From: Lepraria neglecta
Lineage: Eukaryota; Ascomycota; Lecanoromycetes; Lecanorales; Stereocaulaceae
Assembly: GCA_033220425.1 (NCBI GenBank)
Contig: CM065647.1
Location: 4,898,001-4,962,000 of the forward strand
Direction: 5' to 3'
DNA length: 64,000 nt
Shown piece after piece: positions 12,380 through 24,490 of this stretch. The position numbers and the translations under genes were made by a program. The notes beneath the pieces are model-generated. The model did not search any database. It worked only from the letters and a program-made list of their open reading frames with translations, and was not told the origin of the DNA. Numbering within the stretch: the first letter of the stretch is position 1; every line of letters starts with the position of its first letter.

Positions 12380-12870
12380 AATGACACCCACAGAGAGTCA
12401 AACCTGGCAGTCCGTGCTCTTCCTTCCTCGAGAATCGTTCGTTCGCAAGAAAATCGTCGAGTCAAAGATTAAAAGAAGATAGCAATCGAGGTCGGACGTG
12501 AAGAGATGGGCGAGAAGGGCCGTGGTAAGGGGGCCAAAGAAGAGAGCCATCGACGCCGGACGTGGAACGGTGGGCGGGATGGGCCGTGGTAGGGACGCAA
12601 GGTCGAGAAGGTCTGCAAACACTTGATGGAAGAGGACTGCTCCTGATGCCGCTCAGGTGTATCATACCAGGTACAACGTAAACATAGCCAATGACTGACT
12701 GTACCCACAGAGAGTCAAGAACAATCGTCGGTCAATGATCAAAAAAAAGATAGCAATCGAGACACGACTTGAAATGATGGGCGAGAAGGACCGTGGTAAG
12801 GGACGCGAGTTCGAGAAGGTCCATAGAGACTTGATGGAAGAGCAATACAACACCATGATGAACATGAAAG
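12380..12870 (+). repeat. Diverged tandem duplication, second pair of units
   Basis: A unit containing AGATAGCAATCGAG, then GATGGGCGAGAAGG, then CTTGATGGAAGAG occurs at about 12477-12640 and again at 12746-12850. Both copies are preceded by a CCCACAGAGAGTCAA segment (12390 and 12706) that looks like an intron end followed by an exon start, so the duplicated unit seems to include an intron. Confidence 0.75.
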
Positions 12871-15299
12871 CTCCAGAAACCGTCGGTCTAATTGCTAGCG
12901 GTCCATAGCGAAATAGGAAATCACGGTTCACAAAGCTTCATGTCGCCAAGGTATGAGATCCATGAGGATAACGCTGATATCTTTAGGTTCAGATATCCCA
13001 TTACTGATCGTCTCCAGCATGACGTTAAACTGCTGGATCAGGATACCTGGGACGAGGGAGCGCCGAGCACAATGCCACAAGCCGTTGCGATGTCAGATAG
13101 ATGACGGTAAGAATACACAAGCGCTGCGCGCATCCATCAGGCACGGATAGCAGCAACGTTAATAGCTAACATCAAGGTGTCAGCGACCCTCTACTCGGAC
13201 TTCATCCCAATATTGGCCCTTCTTGCGAGGACAAAGACAGTCTTCGGCATCGAAGCTCGCACTCGTTTTCTTTGGGCAGTAGCCCTTTCAAAGGCGCAAA
13301 GGCAACTCAAGCTCCCTAACGCTAGCCCCGCTGCATGGAGATCGTCCTCGTGTGAGAGGAGTGCGGCCGCCGTCAAAAGCTGAATTTCATGCGCGGTGAC
13401 TGCGAGCACCCGGACTTCCTCGACCACACCCGTAAGTATTTCCAAGCTCAATAGACCAGAGACAGGCTGATTTCCCTCCCCCAGACCACAAAAAGAGCTC
13501 GTAGCACTACATGAGGGCAACTATCGTGACATGAGGAGCGAGGCCGACAGTGATGGATCAACCGACTAAAGAAAAAGTCGACAAGAGACTCTATACGGTA
13601 ATGCCACCCATGCGAAACAGTGGCGGAGTCAAGCGAAAACAAGGATATCGTAGAAATCAACCCCGTTGTGGATCGCACTGCTGCGATCAAAGGCAAAGTC
13701 AGGCCAGACAAATTTTCCGTCGTGATCCAACAGCACCGCAAGAAACCCGACAAGCGAAATGAGTTCCAAGCGTACGACGGAGGCCGAGGCTTCGACTGGA
13801 CCTGCTGCCCACAACCACTCTCATCCATCAAAATACATCCACACCACACCTCAACATCCTCAGGGGATACATTCTATAGCGCAAACATATCAAGAAACTT
13901 GTGGACATCTTACAACAGGACCGGCATCATTACTGTTCGTAGCCTTCATTCTCTCGGCAGCTGGCTGATATGGGCGAGGTATGTCGTCAGCACCCGCGTT
14001 GGAAGATGAATCTCAAGAGGGCCAAGCCTCATTATGGTGGGTCGTTGTCAGCCTTCTCTGGGGATATTTATAGTGAAAATGCTCAGCCATCAAATGCAAC
14101 CCTGGTCCAGAGGTCCTACGCCTTCTTGCAGGACTCGGTACCAGAGCCACGATGCTGGCCAGTCCCCTGCTCAGCAGCTTGCAATTTCGATGTGTTGATT
14201 TGGCACTAAAGCCATCAACTTCGCAAAGGGTTCAATACTGAACGAGGCCTAATGATCGGCCCACACAACCCACATCTCGAGAGCCACTACGCTGGCGAGT
14301 CCTCGAAGCAACTAAGTAAGTCCCTCCTCATCGATCCACGTAAGCCTCCTGCTCACCTCTCACCTCACTTCATAGACGCGAAGCTCATCCAACACGACTG
14401 CGAGCAATTGTACCCCAAACCGCACCCCAAGTCGCCTCACCGAAGAAGGTCTGGCTAGAAACGCTTTCAAGAGTCTTCCTATCCTGCACAAGGCTCCTCA
14501 GATCAGGCGACCTGCATTATGTCATGCAAGGCATGGACCTCGATCGTGCTTCATGTCAATCATTGCGTCCACAGACACCCGTGAGTTGGCCCCTTAGTAG
14601 ATCGTCAGTGACCGCGTCTGACATGACGTATAGGCGGGCAGAAATGTATCTTTCGCCGAGTATTACGAGGAGCTCGGACACCTCCATGCAGAAGTCGAGC
14701 ACAAGGATGCTATGATTCGTCAATTACAGGCGGATAAGGCAATGCTCGACCAAGCGAATCAAGCCATGCCCGAGGAGTCGTCCTTAATGGGTCCCTGATG
14801 TTAAGCTTTGGGTGGCTTGCGTCTTCTGCGAGCGTAAAACCGAGGCACTCATTTACTATTCAAGTGATACCCAACGTATTGCTCCCGCCATGGACATGGA
14901 GAATACAGCCAGCTGCAGCTTCCCTCTCTATGCTGCGAGCGATTCCTCAGACACCCATTCCTCTCAAGAATCTATGATCGATCCGGGGCCTCTGCCACTC
15001 TATCCGGTTGAGATAGGGTCCACGCTTAGCAAGACCGACAACTGGACTTTCAAATGGACCTTCAACTGGACCTTCAACACACCCACAACTGGACCGACAG
15101 CTGAATCACCAATCCTTTTGCCGTCTGGACTTCAGTCTCGGTCGCTAAAAGAGCCGTCAATTGAACAATCACATATATTGGTAAGTGCGACTAGGACTTC
15201 CTAGGGAAAGATCACAATGAAGGACATCCAAACTTGAACACCTGGACTCCTGATGCTGAGCTCGAATCCTCACGATATAGTGCAGTGATACTAGAGAGC

Positions 15300-18200
15300 T
15301 ATGTATAGCACCAAGAGTATATACCGAGTTTCCTCCGGCCGTTACAGGCCAGACAGGACTAGGAGGCAAGCCATTACCTAGGAACACATCTCCATCCGCA
15401 AAGAAGGGGAAGCAGAAGGATTAGCTTTCAACTGGAGGGCCAACTGGAACCATCTCCAAGGCCAAGGTCCTTTACCGAGTCTCTTGCACATTATTAGGAT
15501 TTCTTCGACATCGTGGCACCTTCGAAAAAGAGAATAAGTATGCGGACAGGCGCCGTACTGGGTTGGTACTGTCCACTCCCCCCAAAAATGACTTAATACC
15601 GAATACCCAAGGGCACCCAGACTGAAGCCTGAAATGGGGGTTCGCAAGAACTGTGTGACTTTGTGGCCTACACGCTAGAGTTAGAACCATCAAAACGAGC
15701 CACGATGGATTCGATATTGGAGCATCCATTTATCCGTAGTACTGAAGAGAGCCACCAGTTTACTTCAAAACTCACACTTCTGCGCTATTATTGAACAGAA
15801 CTTTGGTCAGCTACCCGGCTGTCTTATTGGCCGAGTTCATGAAAGAATTTAACCGCTAGGCATCTGCAGGAGGGCAGCGAAGCTCTCTTTTCGTGGCGCA
15901 TGGAGAGCGGCGATGCTCGAGGAAGCAGGATCAAACCCGGAGCGGATTGCAGCTCACCAGAATAACAAGAAGAACGGATGTATGCAAGAGTGGGCGAAAA
16001 TAGGGCGAGCGTTTCTGCGTCGCCTGCTCCATCTTCGGCTCGACGAAGGCACCGTGAATCCGACAAGCATCGTAATCCCGACAGTCTCGAGCGTCGGGCA
16101 GCACTTGAGAAAAGGCTCTTGATTGGTTGTTCTATGGATGCTATTGAGGGTTACTAATCTGCGGGTAAAAAGCTAAACCCAAGCAATTACTTACAAATCG
16201 ACATCTTGTGTGGTACATCAATTCTGCGCTTCTTCCTTCATAAGACGATGCATTTCCTCATCCACGTTGCTTCTTTGGCGTTACTCTAGGTTCTCTGTAT
16301 TGAGTCGACCCGCAGAGTGGTTATCTCTTGCCAGTGTTCAAGATCTTAGCCCTGGCTCATAGGAGTCAAAGAGGTAGCTGTAAATTTTGACCACGGTAGT
16401 CTTTGACTTCATATCCTCCATCTTTCGCTTGGATCCTTGATTGTTCTCCGCGCCGATTTCCCGAGATGTCAGATCAAGACCCTGGGGTCTATTGGCTGAT
16501 ATTTCCCAATCCATCATAAGATCGTTCATGATATCGTTGCCAAGGTTCTTATAGAGAAACATCTCCCAGCAATTGGCCTTTTGATATCTGATTCGCGCGT
16601 CGTCGATAAGGCCCAATGCATCAGAGCAGCCCCCGCCACCACACAGGGACAGACCACCAGCTAGGAGCGAGAAGCGGCTCCAGGAAGGCCCACACCTCGT
16701 AGACTTGATGGATGATGACACCATCGAGGAAGGCTTGAACCCTTGGGCCTTTGTCATCTTCATGATGGCCTGGGCGGAGGCAATGAGGCAGGCGCGACGA
16801 ACGTGGAGGCGGGCAGCCTATTCCAAGATAAGAGGTTCAGGACCGCAAGGGGGGATCATGTCAACGACTTTCGAATCTTTGCTTGACCGTCAATGACGAG
16901 TCTCTGGACTCCAGTTCAACCTCCCAATGGCATCCCTAACCTTCTCCCTACCACGATCACGCAACGTCATAAGGAAATCGAACGACTTTCCCTCCTCAAT
17001 AGCCTGTTTGATTGCTTCAAGTTCCATATTCTCCAAGTACCTTCGAATTTCGACGTAGTACTCGAGGTAGTGGTTGGCGCAGAAAGGTTTTCCGTCATAT
17101 TTGTATTACGTGCATTGTGTGCCGAAGCTGCAGCTTGTGCGTCCGTCGGATTCGATTCAGGAGCCACCACAGCGCTTTACGATGGTTTCGGTGCTATGCA
17201 GCCGCATTCAGAGTAAATGAAGGTGTTGACCTAGCAGGTCGAACAGCCTTTCCACCACAATAGCCTAGTTAATTGGTTCAAGGTCCTTCATGCACCCAAG
17301 ATGCCACACACTTCTGTCGCCTTCCCACGGCCACGATTCTTCGCCTTCGTGAAGGTTAACATATCTAGATTAATAGGTACCATTAGAGGCACCTCGTCAA
17401 CTTCGTAAGAAGTTCTCGCCATCCTCCTAGCTCTAGCAGCATTGAACTCTGCAGCTCTAGTTGTGGCTCCGAAGTTGGCTCCGTCCTTGCCGCTCGCGGA
17501 TTAAGAAGATAGCGAGGGCCTGGCGCTGATGTTCGCGCCGGGCTACGGACATGTTGATGTGAGTTTCCTCGGCTGCCAGGCCCAGTCGCTGTGATTGGTT
17601 GAGTAATGACTGGATCTGTCTGCGTAGCCACAGATGATCGACGGCCTGAAATCTCCTGTGGAGACTTGGCCAATCCCATATCGGCAAATGATGGCTGTGC
17701 GACGTCAAACTTTGCGAGCCTTGGATGGCGTTAGCTTCTTGACTTGCAGGTTTTGCACTCGGAGGGGGAACCCGGCCTTGAGAAGCTTGATGACCGTGAA
17801 GTATATGACATGCATTAAGTCTAGGAACTTCACTACCAGGAGGTCATTGAATTGAGCGGAGAAGGTGCCGGTCAGCCGTAAATGTGCTCTCTTGGACCGA
17901 CTCTGACGCTTGGCCTTCTTGGAGGCAGAGGGGTTCTTCATGGTGAAGTCGGGTCGTCCATGCTGTTGCCACGAGTCTTCTTGATTTTTCAAAATGGACG
18001 CAGCAACAACAATCAGAGCGCGCTGAGACAAGAATTGCAAATACATGCTCTTCTTGCGAGAACAAGACTCCGACTTGATATCAGGAGAGGCATAGGTCGA
18101 ATGCTCTTCGCTCATGGCTTCGTCGGCAGAGACTTCATATTCTTCCACATGATGTGATTTTCTCGACCTTGAGTCCCTTGCCACGGGCCTCGGGAAGATG

Positions 18201-20050
18201 GTACATACCTTTATCTTCAGTCATGACTCCAAGAGCTAGCGCGTGGACCTTGTTAGTGAGAGCCAGTGGCAGCGTTGTTGATCGCTCCGGCGAGAGCTTC
18301 GATACTCGAGGTGGGGCTGGGTCGAGGCAAATGGTAATGTTCGACATCGGCTGGCCTTACTTTGTCTGAAGAGTACAACTGCTCGCTTGCACCAGATATG
18401 CGCTTCGGCGTAGTCCTCCAATTTCAAGTACGCCAGCACGATATTCGCGACGAGTTGCACAGGTAAGATCATGCGTACGGAATGACCACGCATGCCTCTA
18501 CGGGCCCTCGACATAAGTTCGCGGATGTAAGAGCCGTCTGCATGGATGGTACGGACACGACCAGAGACGGTGATGTGGATGGCTGCGAAGGCCTCCACGC
18601 ACAATTCGAGAGCCTCGCGAAGAGAACCGAAACTTTGGGTCCACGGTGTTGGTGAAAGACCACATTCGTTGTTCGAAGTCTTACCTGTTAGCAACCTTCT
18701 TTCAGCAATTTGTTCCCGGCGTCCTCTACCAAACAGTCCTTTTCGAGGTTTCGACAAGCTTCGATGGGTCTGTCGAAGGTCTTCAGCTGCGGCTATCATT
18801 ATCTTATGCCATTGGCATTGCCTGGCAAGGATGACGTTGATCACACCCGTTGTTATCAGACCGGTTTTCACAGCCGCTGCAGTTCCTTGAGTATAAGCAT
18901 CTAAGTCCTTCGTGCCCTGGATACTGGACTAGGCCGGTTTTTTGCGGAGAAGGCTATTGGACCTCACGACGACTTTGAAGCAAGTCGTATCAGGCAACTC
19001 CAAAGCCTCATTAGCCTCGACACAGGCAATGAGGCCCTTTGCGATCTCGACGTTGTCAGGGCTGTGCATTTTGCCTCCCAAGTGCAAAGTTTGAGCGGTA
19101 ATACTTCGTGAACCGGCATACGCATGCAGCTTGTCTATCTTGCTTTTAGAAATTTGTTCTCGGCGTCTTTTAGCAAAAAGCCTTTTTCGAGGGCTTGCTC
19201 TAGAGTGGGATCGGGAATCTTTTGCTCCGTCTTTAGTGCCTCCTCGACCGAAGGTAGAGTCTTGTGGCCGATTTCTGTCTCAGCATTCGTCGCTCAGACC
19301 CCACATTCTGCCAGGGTAGTGAAGCGTCGTGGCCGTGTATGGAGAAAGCGTAGAGCTCTTTGACTAGACAAAAAGGCAGCGGGAGCCCAACCAAGCCTCA
19401 CGTTTGTCTTGCCCTGTCTATGACCTTCCCACGCAATGGTGTTGGGTCCACCGCCGCTGGACCGTGCGATCTTGCATTCATGTAGAACATCGTTTCGATG
19501 TGCTTTTGTTTTATTGAGAACTGTGTCGGCGTCCGTATCAGCGCTGATGAAACAAGCTGGCTTGAAGTTGATGAATAGAGTATTGACGTGGAGTGGCTTA
19601 CGCAAGAATAGCAACGCACAGAGGCATGTAGCTTGCACTCAGCGAACATGAGTCCGGACTAAGTGGTCGGGCAGATTCTTTGATGGATTTGATCAACCTC
19701 GACGACTGTGGGCATCCGAGTGGGCTGCTTTCGCATTCGATGCACGCATATCCTCATACTCTTCTGGCAGTCTGTAACCTGCCACCTTGGCTGTTCTGCA
19801 GACATCTTGACACATGTCTTATATCCCTCATCTCTCTGCCATCTGACCTGGCCGGATGATGGCGTTGATGGTGGCGCGTTTCAGCATGCCTACTACTTTC
19901 GACCTCTGAGAAACTCTGTCGTCCGCTTTCACACGCTGTACGGGGTTGCGAGAGGGTGGTAGGTGTGTTGTTGGTTTTGAGCAAATTTCTATGTGATTGC
20001 TTGCAGAAGCGAGACAGTTGCACCGAGCACTTCACTGGATGAGGTGTCAT
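15300..20050 (-). pseudogene. Decayed minus-strand locus with a TPR-like segment
   Basis: Minus-strand patches of good coding texture are interrupted by stops and frame shifts. The clearest is 18871-18236, with VQLVANIVLAYLKLEDYAEA followed by HIWCKRAVVLF. That is a helix-turn-helix pattern of tetratricopeptide type and resembles TPR segments I know from fungal TPR proteins. Other pieces are 18184-17705 (basic, RALIVVAASI), 19638-19294, and near 19.7-19.9 kb KRATINAIIRPGQ and LPEEYEDMRASNAKAAHSDA. Reading order suggests a start near 20 kb and an end near 16.3 kb. The full product is not recognised; a TPR protein is the best guess. Confidence 0.4.
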
Positions 20051-21152
20051 TCACCCGCGAATTGCAATGTTCATCCTTGCTTCCGTGATGTGTCTAGAGA
20101 CCATTCCATGATTGAGAGATGACCGAGTTGCCTCAACCAATGAACATGGACGCCTCACTGTCATCGGTTAGCCTAGTGCTTATGGTCTTCGAAGTCAGGA
20201 GTTCTGTACCAACTTTGCCCGCATTTGCTCGATGCCGTGCACCTGAGGTCGAGCCTGATGACCCTTGGTGGGAAAAGAAAAGTGAGGTGTGGGATGAGAG
20301 TATTGGAGTGGGTTGATGACCAGGGGCTTTCCGCTTCTTGCTCTATCCTGACGCGGAAAGTACAGTTCTTTTGGGAAATGAATATATTGTTATAATTATT
20401 GATGTGAGCTAGAGAATGGCCACAATCGCGGGAGGTAAAGAAACAAGTCATCATGCAAGGAAGTGAACAAACACCAGTAATCTTATTTTGTCTTATGGAG
20501 AGGAAGTGACAGGCGAATGCAAGTGACAACATAATGCCTCCTAGGCTTCCACTCCCCTGTCAGAGTCGCTTTGTGGGTATGTGTATGAATGACTCCTTCA
20601 TCGCTCTGATCTGTCTGCCTGGGCGTGGAATGTAGGGTGTGAAAGGACCGAAGGGGTGTGAAAGGTTCAATGGTGAAACTCCTTGTTTGTCCATGGGTCG
20701 GTAAGTCATCGCGTCTGTTCCTGGGTAGTGAAAGTATTCTCACCCTGTCGGTCTTGTGAAGCAGTCCAGCAGGCTTTTTGTGGGTCCATATTCTGTTTAC
20801 AAAGAGACTACACCTTCTGATTTATGTAGGAAAGTGATACTCTATGGTGCCGAAGAGAGGATGTCTGCCAGACAGACATGCTAGTCCCGGAGATAAGACC
20901 GGCCATACAGATCTTGGCCTTGAAGACAACTTTTCTTGGTGCGGGGTGTGGATGCATGTTGACATCGTTGTATTGCGGGGCAGGAAAGGCCCTTGCAGAT
21001 GTATCTAGCTACCGGATCGACCCCTATCCATTTGGCCCGTGTCATCTTGGCCCATTGATATAGGTCGAGCTCATACTCAGAACTTTTCTCACACCTTCCT
21101 CATACGCCTAAGATAGATAGATTCACGTCATTTACTGATTGACTAATTCACT
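20051..21152. other. Spacer upstream of the flavin monooxygenase
   Basis: No gene is supported. Open frames are short and on conflicting strands. The last few hundred bases presumably hold the promoter of the gene at 21153. Confidence 0.55.
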
Positions 21153-23169
21153 ATGGCCGCAGCAGTCGCAGTCCCATCCTACGCCCGTACCGAACCAGGG
21201 TCCCACCAATTGAGGCTTGCACAATACCCAGAGTCCACTGCCCCTCCCAAAGCCGATGTCCACAAGATCGCTACAGAATGGGTTGATTCCTTGAACAAGG
21301 CTCTGTCCAGCTCAGACTATGACGCCCTTCAAAACCTCTTCCTTCCAGACTCCTGCTGGCGAGATCAGCTTGGCCTTTCTTGGGACTACCACACCTTCAG
21401 TGGCCCAGAGAAGATCATATCCTTCCTCAAGTCCAGCCCCCATGGCAGTCGCATCAAGAACATCAGCATCGATGATAGCAGTGACCTACACGCCCCCAAT
21501 GTCACTGCAGCAGACTTCAACGGCAAAGTTAATGGCGTGGGGTCTTTCCTCACTATCGAGACCGATGTTGGCAGGGGTCCGGGCATTGTCAGGCTGATGC
21601 AAGATAAGGATGGGAAGTGGAAAGTTTTCACGCTCTTCACGGCTATGCATGAATTGAATGAACATAAAGAGATGATTGGTGGGAACAGACCAAATGGTGT
21701 GACCCACGGTGACAATCCAGGACATAAGAATTGGCAAGAGAGGAGGACTGCTATGGAGAACTTTGAGGGTAATAGAGAGCCAACGGTGCTGATTCTAGGT
21801 GACTTTTGGCCCACACCAATCTCCGATTGAGAATGAAAGCTGATAGGTTATTATCCTTTCAGGTGCCGGCCAAGGTGGCCTCACTTCCGCAGCTCGACTG
21901 CAGAACCTTGGCGTTCCAACCTTGATCATCGACCGCAATCCTCGAGTTGGCGACAATTGGCGCAACAGGTGAGACTCTATACCACCCTCAGCTTTATATG
22001 AGATGAAACCTGCTAAAAGATGCGAAAGGTATCACCGACTAGTACTTCACGACCCGGTGTGGTATGACCACTTACCCTACGTCCCATTTCCTTCACACTG
22101 GCCCACCTTCACTCCGAAAGACAAACTTGCAGAATGGTTCGAGTCCTACGTCAGGATACTTGAGCTCAATGTCTGGACTCAAACCAATCTTGAATCAGCA
22201 AAATGGGATGAAAGCAAGCGCCAATGGACTGTGAACCTAAAGCGCAAGAAGGCAGATGGTACAATCGAAGACCGCATTCTCCACCCACACCACATCATTC
22301 AAGCAACAGGCCACAGTGGCGAGATGAAGTTTCCCCAGATGAAGGGCATGGAAAACTTCAAGGGAGACCGCCTCTGCCATTCTAGTCAATTCAAAGGTGC
22401 CAAGGCCGACTCGCAAGGCAAGAAAGCCATCGTGGTCGGTTCCTGTAACTCTGGCCACGACATTGCCCAAGACTTCTACGAGCACGGCTACGACGTTACG
22501 ATCATTCAGCGCTCTTCGGCCTACGTCGTATCCACCGATTGTGTCCTCGACGTCCTCCTGAAAGGTCTCTATGAAGAAGGCGGACCCGCTACAGAAGATG
22601 CAGATCTCCTCTTCATGAGCATCCCCAACCCAATGCTGAAGCGCATGCACGTCGATGTTACAATAGAGATTTCACGCCGAGACGCAGACCTGATCGCTGG
22701 GCTTCAGAAAGCAGGCTTCAAGACCGACACTGGACCCGATGAGTCAGGCTTCTTCATGAAATACTTTCAGCGCGGCGGTGGTTACTACATCGACGTCGGA
22801 TGCAGCCAGCTGATCATTGACGGCAAGATCAAAGTTAAGCAGGGTTCAGAAATCTCCGAGTTCAAAGAGCACAGCTTGCTTTTCGAGGATGGCACGGAGT
22901 TGGAGGCTGATGAGATTGTGTTTGCAACTGGGTATCAGAATATGAGGACTACCGCGCGGAAGATCTTTGGAGACGAGGTTGCGGATAGGACTAAGGATGT
23001 CTGGGGCTTTGATGAGGAGGGGGAGCTGAGGACTATGTGGCGAAGGACTGGGCATCCGGGCTTCTGGTTCTTTGGTGGTAATTTGGCGCTGTGCAGGTAT
23101 TTTTCGAGAATGCTGGCGATTCAGATTAAGGCTCTGGAGGAGGGGATTATGAAGTATGAGGATCCGTGA
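21153..23169 (+). CDS. Flavin-containing monooxygenase with N-terminal NTF2/SnoaL-like extension
   Basis: Exons 21153-21798, 21863-21968 and 22029-23169 (sum 1,893 nt) give 630 aa. Residues 1-190 (IATEWVDSLNKALSSSDYDA, a WRD...GLSWDYHTF segment) resemble the NTF2/SnoaL-like region found at the start of many fungal FMO-type proteins. The FAD-binding GxGxxG motif (VLILGAGQGGLTSAARLQ) begins near residue 214 and is split by intron 1. The monooxygenase fingerprint FxGxxxHxxxF is seen as FKGDRLCHSSQF near 361. The second nucleotide-binding motif is VVGSCNSGHDIAQDF, with Cys at the usual middle Gly, and FATGY lies near 560. The enzyme would use NADPH and O2 to oxygenate a small molecule, probably in the cytosol; the substrate is unknown. 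All catalytic motifs are present and the frame is intact. Confidence 0.92.
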
Positions 23170-23320
23170 GTGTGAAAAGAAGGTCATGGGAATGCTGAAT
23201 CGTTTGCTGCTTTAAAAGCTGGTATTTGCAACGCTTGGGAGTCTCGCTCGCACTTATACACCAGCCTTCTCGGAAATCAAAACATGAGCGAAAGACCTAA
23301 ATCCGATGACGACTCCACTC

Positions 23321-23762
23321 TCAATTCACAATCTTGCACCCAGCATGCAACATCTTACCCCTCCCCAACTGCGCCGTAGCCGGCGTGATCTGAAAACTCA
23401 CCTCCCAATACAAAATCTCCTTCGGATTCCCAGGAAGCTGAACCGGCCAGACGACTGTGTTGCGCAAACAACCCCCATGCTCAGCATCATAGCTACAAGG
23501 TATTGCGTCAGAAAATTCCTCTGATCCCGTTAGTACTTACGACAAGGCAGGCTTCTGCGGCGGTGTGACAGCCTTGCCAGCCGGATTGAACCCCTGAACC
23601 CTGACGTTCGCAAATACGGGACATTTGTTTTGCGTGTAGGGTTTGTAGTCGATGTTGTCAAAGATGTCCTCGATTTGAAGAGGGCCGCTGGATGCGTGAA
23701 GAGTTCACCTCGAGAAGATGGTTTTTGCAATGGCTAATGAGCGCCTGGAGCTATCTGCCGGT
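23321..23762 (-). pseudogene. Small Cys-containing protein, probably a relic
   Basis: Minus strand. Exon 23762-23541 (5' limit approximate) and exon 23493-23321 are joined by a clean 47-bp intron (GTAAGT, CTAAC branch site, TTGTAG). The readable part contains EDIFDNIDYKPYTQNKCPVF, VRVQGFNPAGKAVTPPQKP, HGGCLRNTVVWPVQLPG and a C-terminus GKMLHAGCKIVN, with three cysteines. The frame upstream is open to about 23762 except for one in-frame TGA (CGA would be Arg). No start codon or normal-length upstream intron could be fixed: a possible join at 23763-23798 would be only 36 bp. It may be a small secreted protein whose 5' part has decayed. The family was not recognised. It lies tail to tail with the monooxygenase. 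Confidence 0.5.
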
Positions 23763-24490
23763 CTGAAATTAGCCATTTAAGATAGTTAGAATCCTCACGC
23801 AATTGCAAGAAGAGGGTCGTTGTCGATTGAGGGGGCTAATGCCGGTATTGTACAGTCATGGAGGGGTCTCGAACCCAACATCTGCACGAGGGACAGTCGA
23901 GCGGCTAGAAGCTTTGCCTATTGGTAGGCACAAAGCTTTATTAGTAGTATAGTGTGGCACTGTAGATTAAAGCAAGCCCGATTGTAAATCGGTGCAGGAC
24001 GGAATTCGGCATCGTTTTGCATTGATTTCCAGGCGGAATTTTGCACGCATTTATCTTGTATAACCGGAGCGAAGGAAGGTAGTGACGAGATCCCAAGAGT
24101 TTGAAATTAGAGACGGGTGTTTTTGAAGGCTTTGCGTCCTGTAAAGAGAGTGCATATTGGGTATCCCGCGTGGAGCGGCCCGCATCGAGCGGCGTGTATT
24201 GTCGGTCCTTCACTGACAGACCTGCTAGCCTAGTCCGAATGCAATGTGCGAGTAAAGCGCATGAAGGGGCTCGGTTCGTTAATGGCTGATCCGTTAGCCC
24301 CGCCGAACTTCTAACTAGGCGAGAGATCAGACATAGACTCGCAATCAGGGTCTCACGAGCTAGACCAAGGGCACTGTACCTTTTCAAAGACGATATAATG
24401 CTCGTTGCTCAAGGCCTTCGAATAACGGCGAATCCCTCAGGTCTCCTACGCCTTCACCAATTGTTGCTCATCAGTCTGTCTTCCACCATC
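23763..24490. other. Interval without a supportable gene
   Basis: No convincing frame on either strand. A GGTTCGAGACC box on the minus strand near 23.87 kb resembles a tRNA B box, but no complete tRNA fold could be drawn. Confidence 0.5.

Larger units (their letters stand above)
10129..15200 (+). pseudogene. Decayed plus-strand locus with internal tandem duplications and coiled-coil pieces
   Basis: Patches of convincing coding texture on the plus strand are broken by many stops and frame changes. Examples are LFDRVFNPRHLEQLPTD near 10.9 kb, AIHQYESFDHRYEELCEALR near 11.6 kb, and near the 3' end (14.64-14.80 kb) a heptad-like stretch EYYEELGHLHAEVEHKDAMI. Intron-like joins with GT and AG signals recur. 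Two segments are tandemly duplicated (see the repeat entries at 11.4-12.0 and 12.4-12.9 kb). A short 12-bp repeat near 15.04-15.08 kb encodes WTF triplets. I do not recognise the family. The lack of any long open frame over 5 kb argues for a dead gene rather than many exons. Confidence 0.45.

Noticed and set aside
23865-23935. tRNA-like B box (GGTTCGAGACC, minus strand)
   Set aside because: The T-arm pairs poorly, no A box fits at the right distance and no cloverleaf could be drawn.
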